From NCBI GenBank assembly GCA_026197075.1, contig JAPHQV010000015.1:234705-298704 (forward strand): DNA of 64,000 nt, read 5' to 3'. This document shows, one piece after another, positions 63,955 to 64,000 of the stretch; positions within the stretch are counted from its first letter, which is position 1; every line of letters starts with the position of its first letter. The notes under the pieces were generated by a model, which was given only the letters and a program-made list of their open reading frames with translations, did not search any database and was not told the DNA's origin. The position numbers were made by a program, and so were the translations under genes. This DNA comes from Gammaproteobacteria bacterium (GTDB lineage: Bacteria > Pseudomonadota > Gammaproteobacteria > DSM-19610).

Positions 63955-64000
63955 GAACAAGTCAAACAAGTTTTCACCTGAGGTTCGGGAGCGGGCGGTG

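Overview
The window is a high-GC gammaproteobacterial chromosome segment. The flagellar layout (soluble FleS/FlrB kinase, FleQ/FlrA and FleR/FlrC activators), the tesA-ybbA-ybbP block and several REP/BIME families fit a gammaproteobacterium, perhaps Chromatiales/Ectothiorhodospiraceae-like; that lower rank is an inference.

Positions 1-19030 carry, all on the minus strand, the 5' part of a globin-coupled GGDEF-EAL gene, then fliKJIHGFE, flrC-flrB-flrA and fliT-fliS-fliD-flaG-fliC. FlrA (FleQ) is the likely top regulator. A sigma54-type promoter sits before flrBC, and a sigma28-type promoter sits before fliC. Positions 19190-21750 are an unstable island that splits the flagellar genes. It holds two tiny overlapping membrane ORFs, an intact higBA pair, a deleted and frameshifted second higBA copy, an inverted higA 3' fragment, a ParDE-like pair and three copies of a roughly 95-bp repeat.

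Positions 21790-32870 are flgL to flgB on the minus strand, with a near-perfect sigma54 promoter ahead of flgB. cheR, cheV (sigma28 promoter), flgA (sigma54-type promoter), flgM (sigma28 promoter), flgN and a YcgR-like PilZ gene follow to 37640. The flagellar regulon logic is thus visible: FlrA and sigma54 for early and middle genes, FlgM and sigma28 for late genes, and c-di-GMP inputs through FlrA, the GGDEF-EAL protein and the PilZ protein.

Positions 37670-57690 are mixed housekeeping and accessory genes. They include a TetR-controlled DevBCA/MacAB-like exporter with its operator, a cytochrome P460 gene divergent from a MarR regulator with a Cys-rich tail, a cation exchanger, MsbA, a YbbP/YbbA pair divergent from tesA, tRNA-Arg(CCT), an aspartic protease, an EF-hand protein, a two-component cluster, and a RelA-type (p)ppGpp enzyme that keeps an intact HD hydrolase motif.

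Positions 57860-64000 change character. The genes are AT-richer, nearly all unknown, all on the minus strand, and separated by 57-92 bp elements that read as integron attC sites. I interpret this as the distal part of a chromosomal integron cassette array whose integrase, if present, lies beyond the right edge. Its cassettes carry a P-loop ATPase of ORC/STAND-like type, a DUF4145-like zinc-ribbon protein (apparently frameshifted), a PEP-CTERM-like exported protein and several membrane proteins. This is the most novel part of the window.
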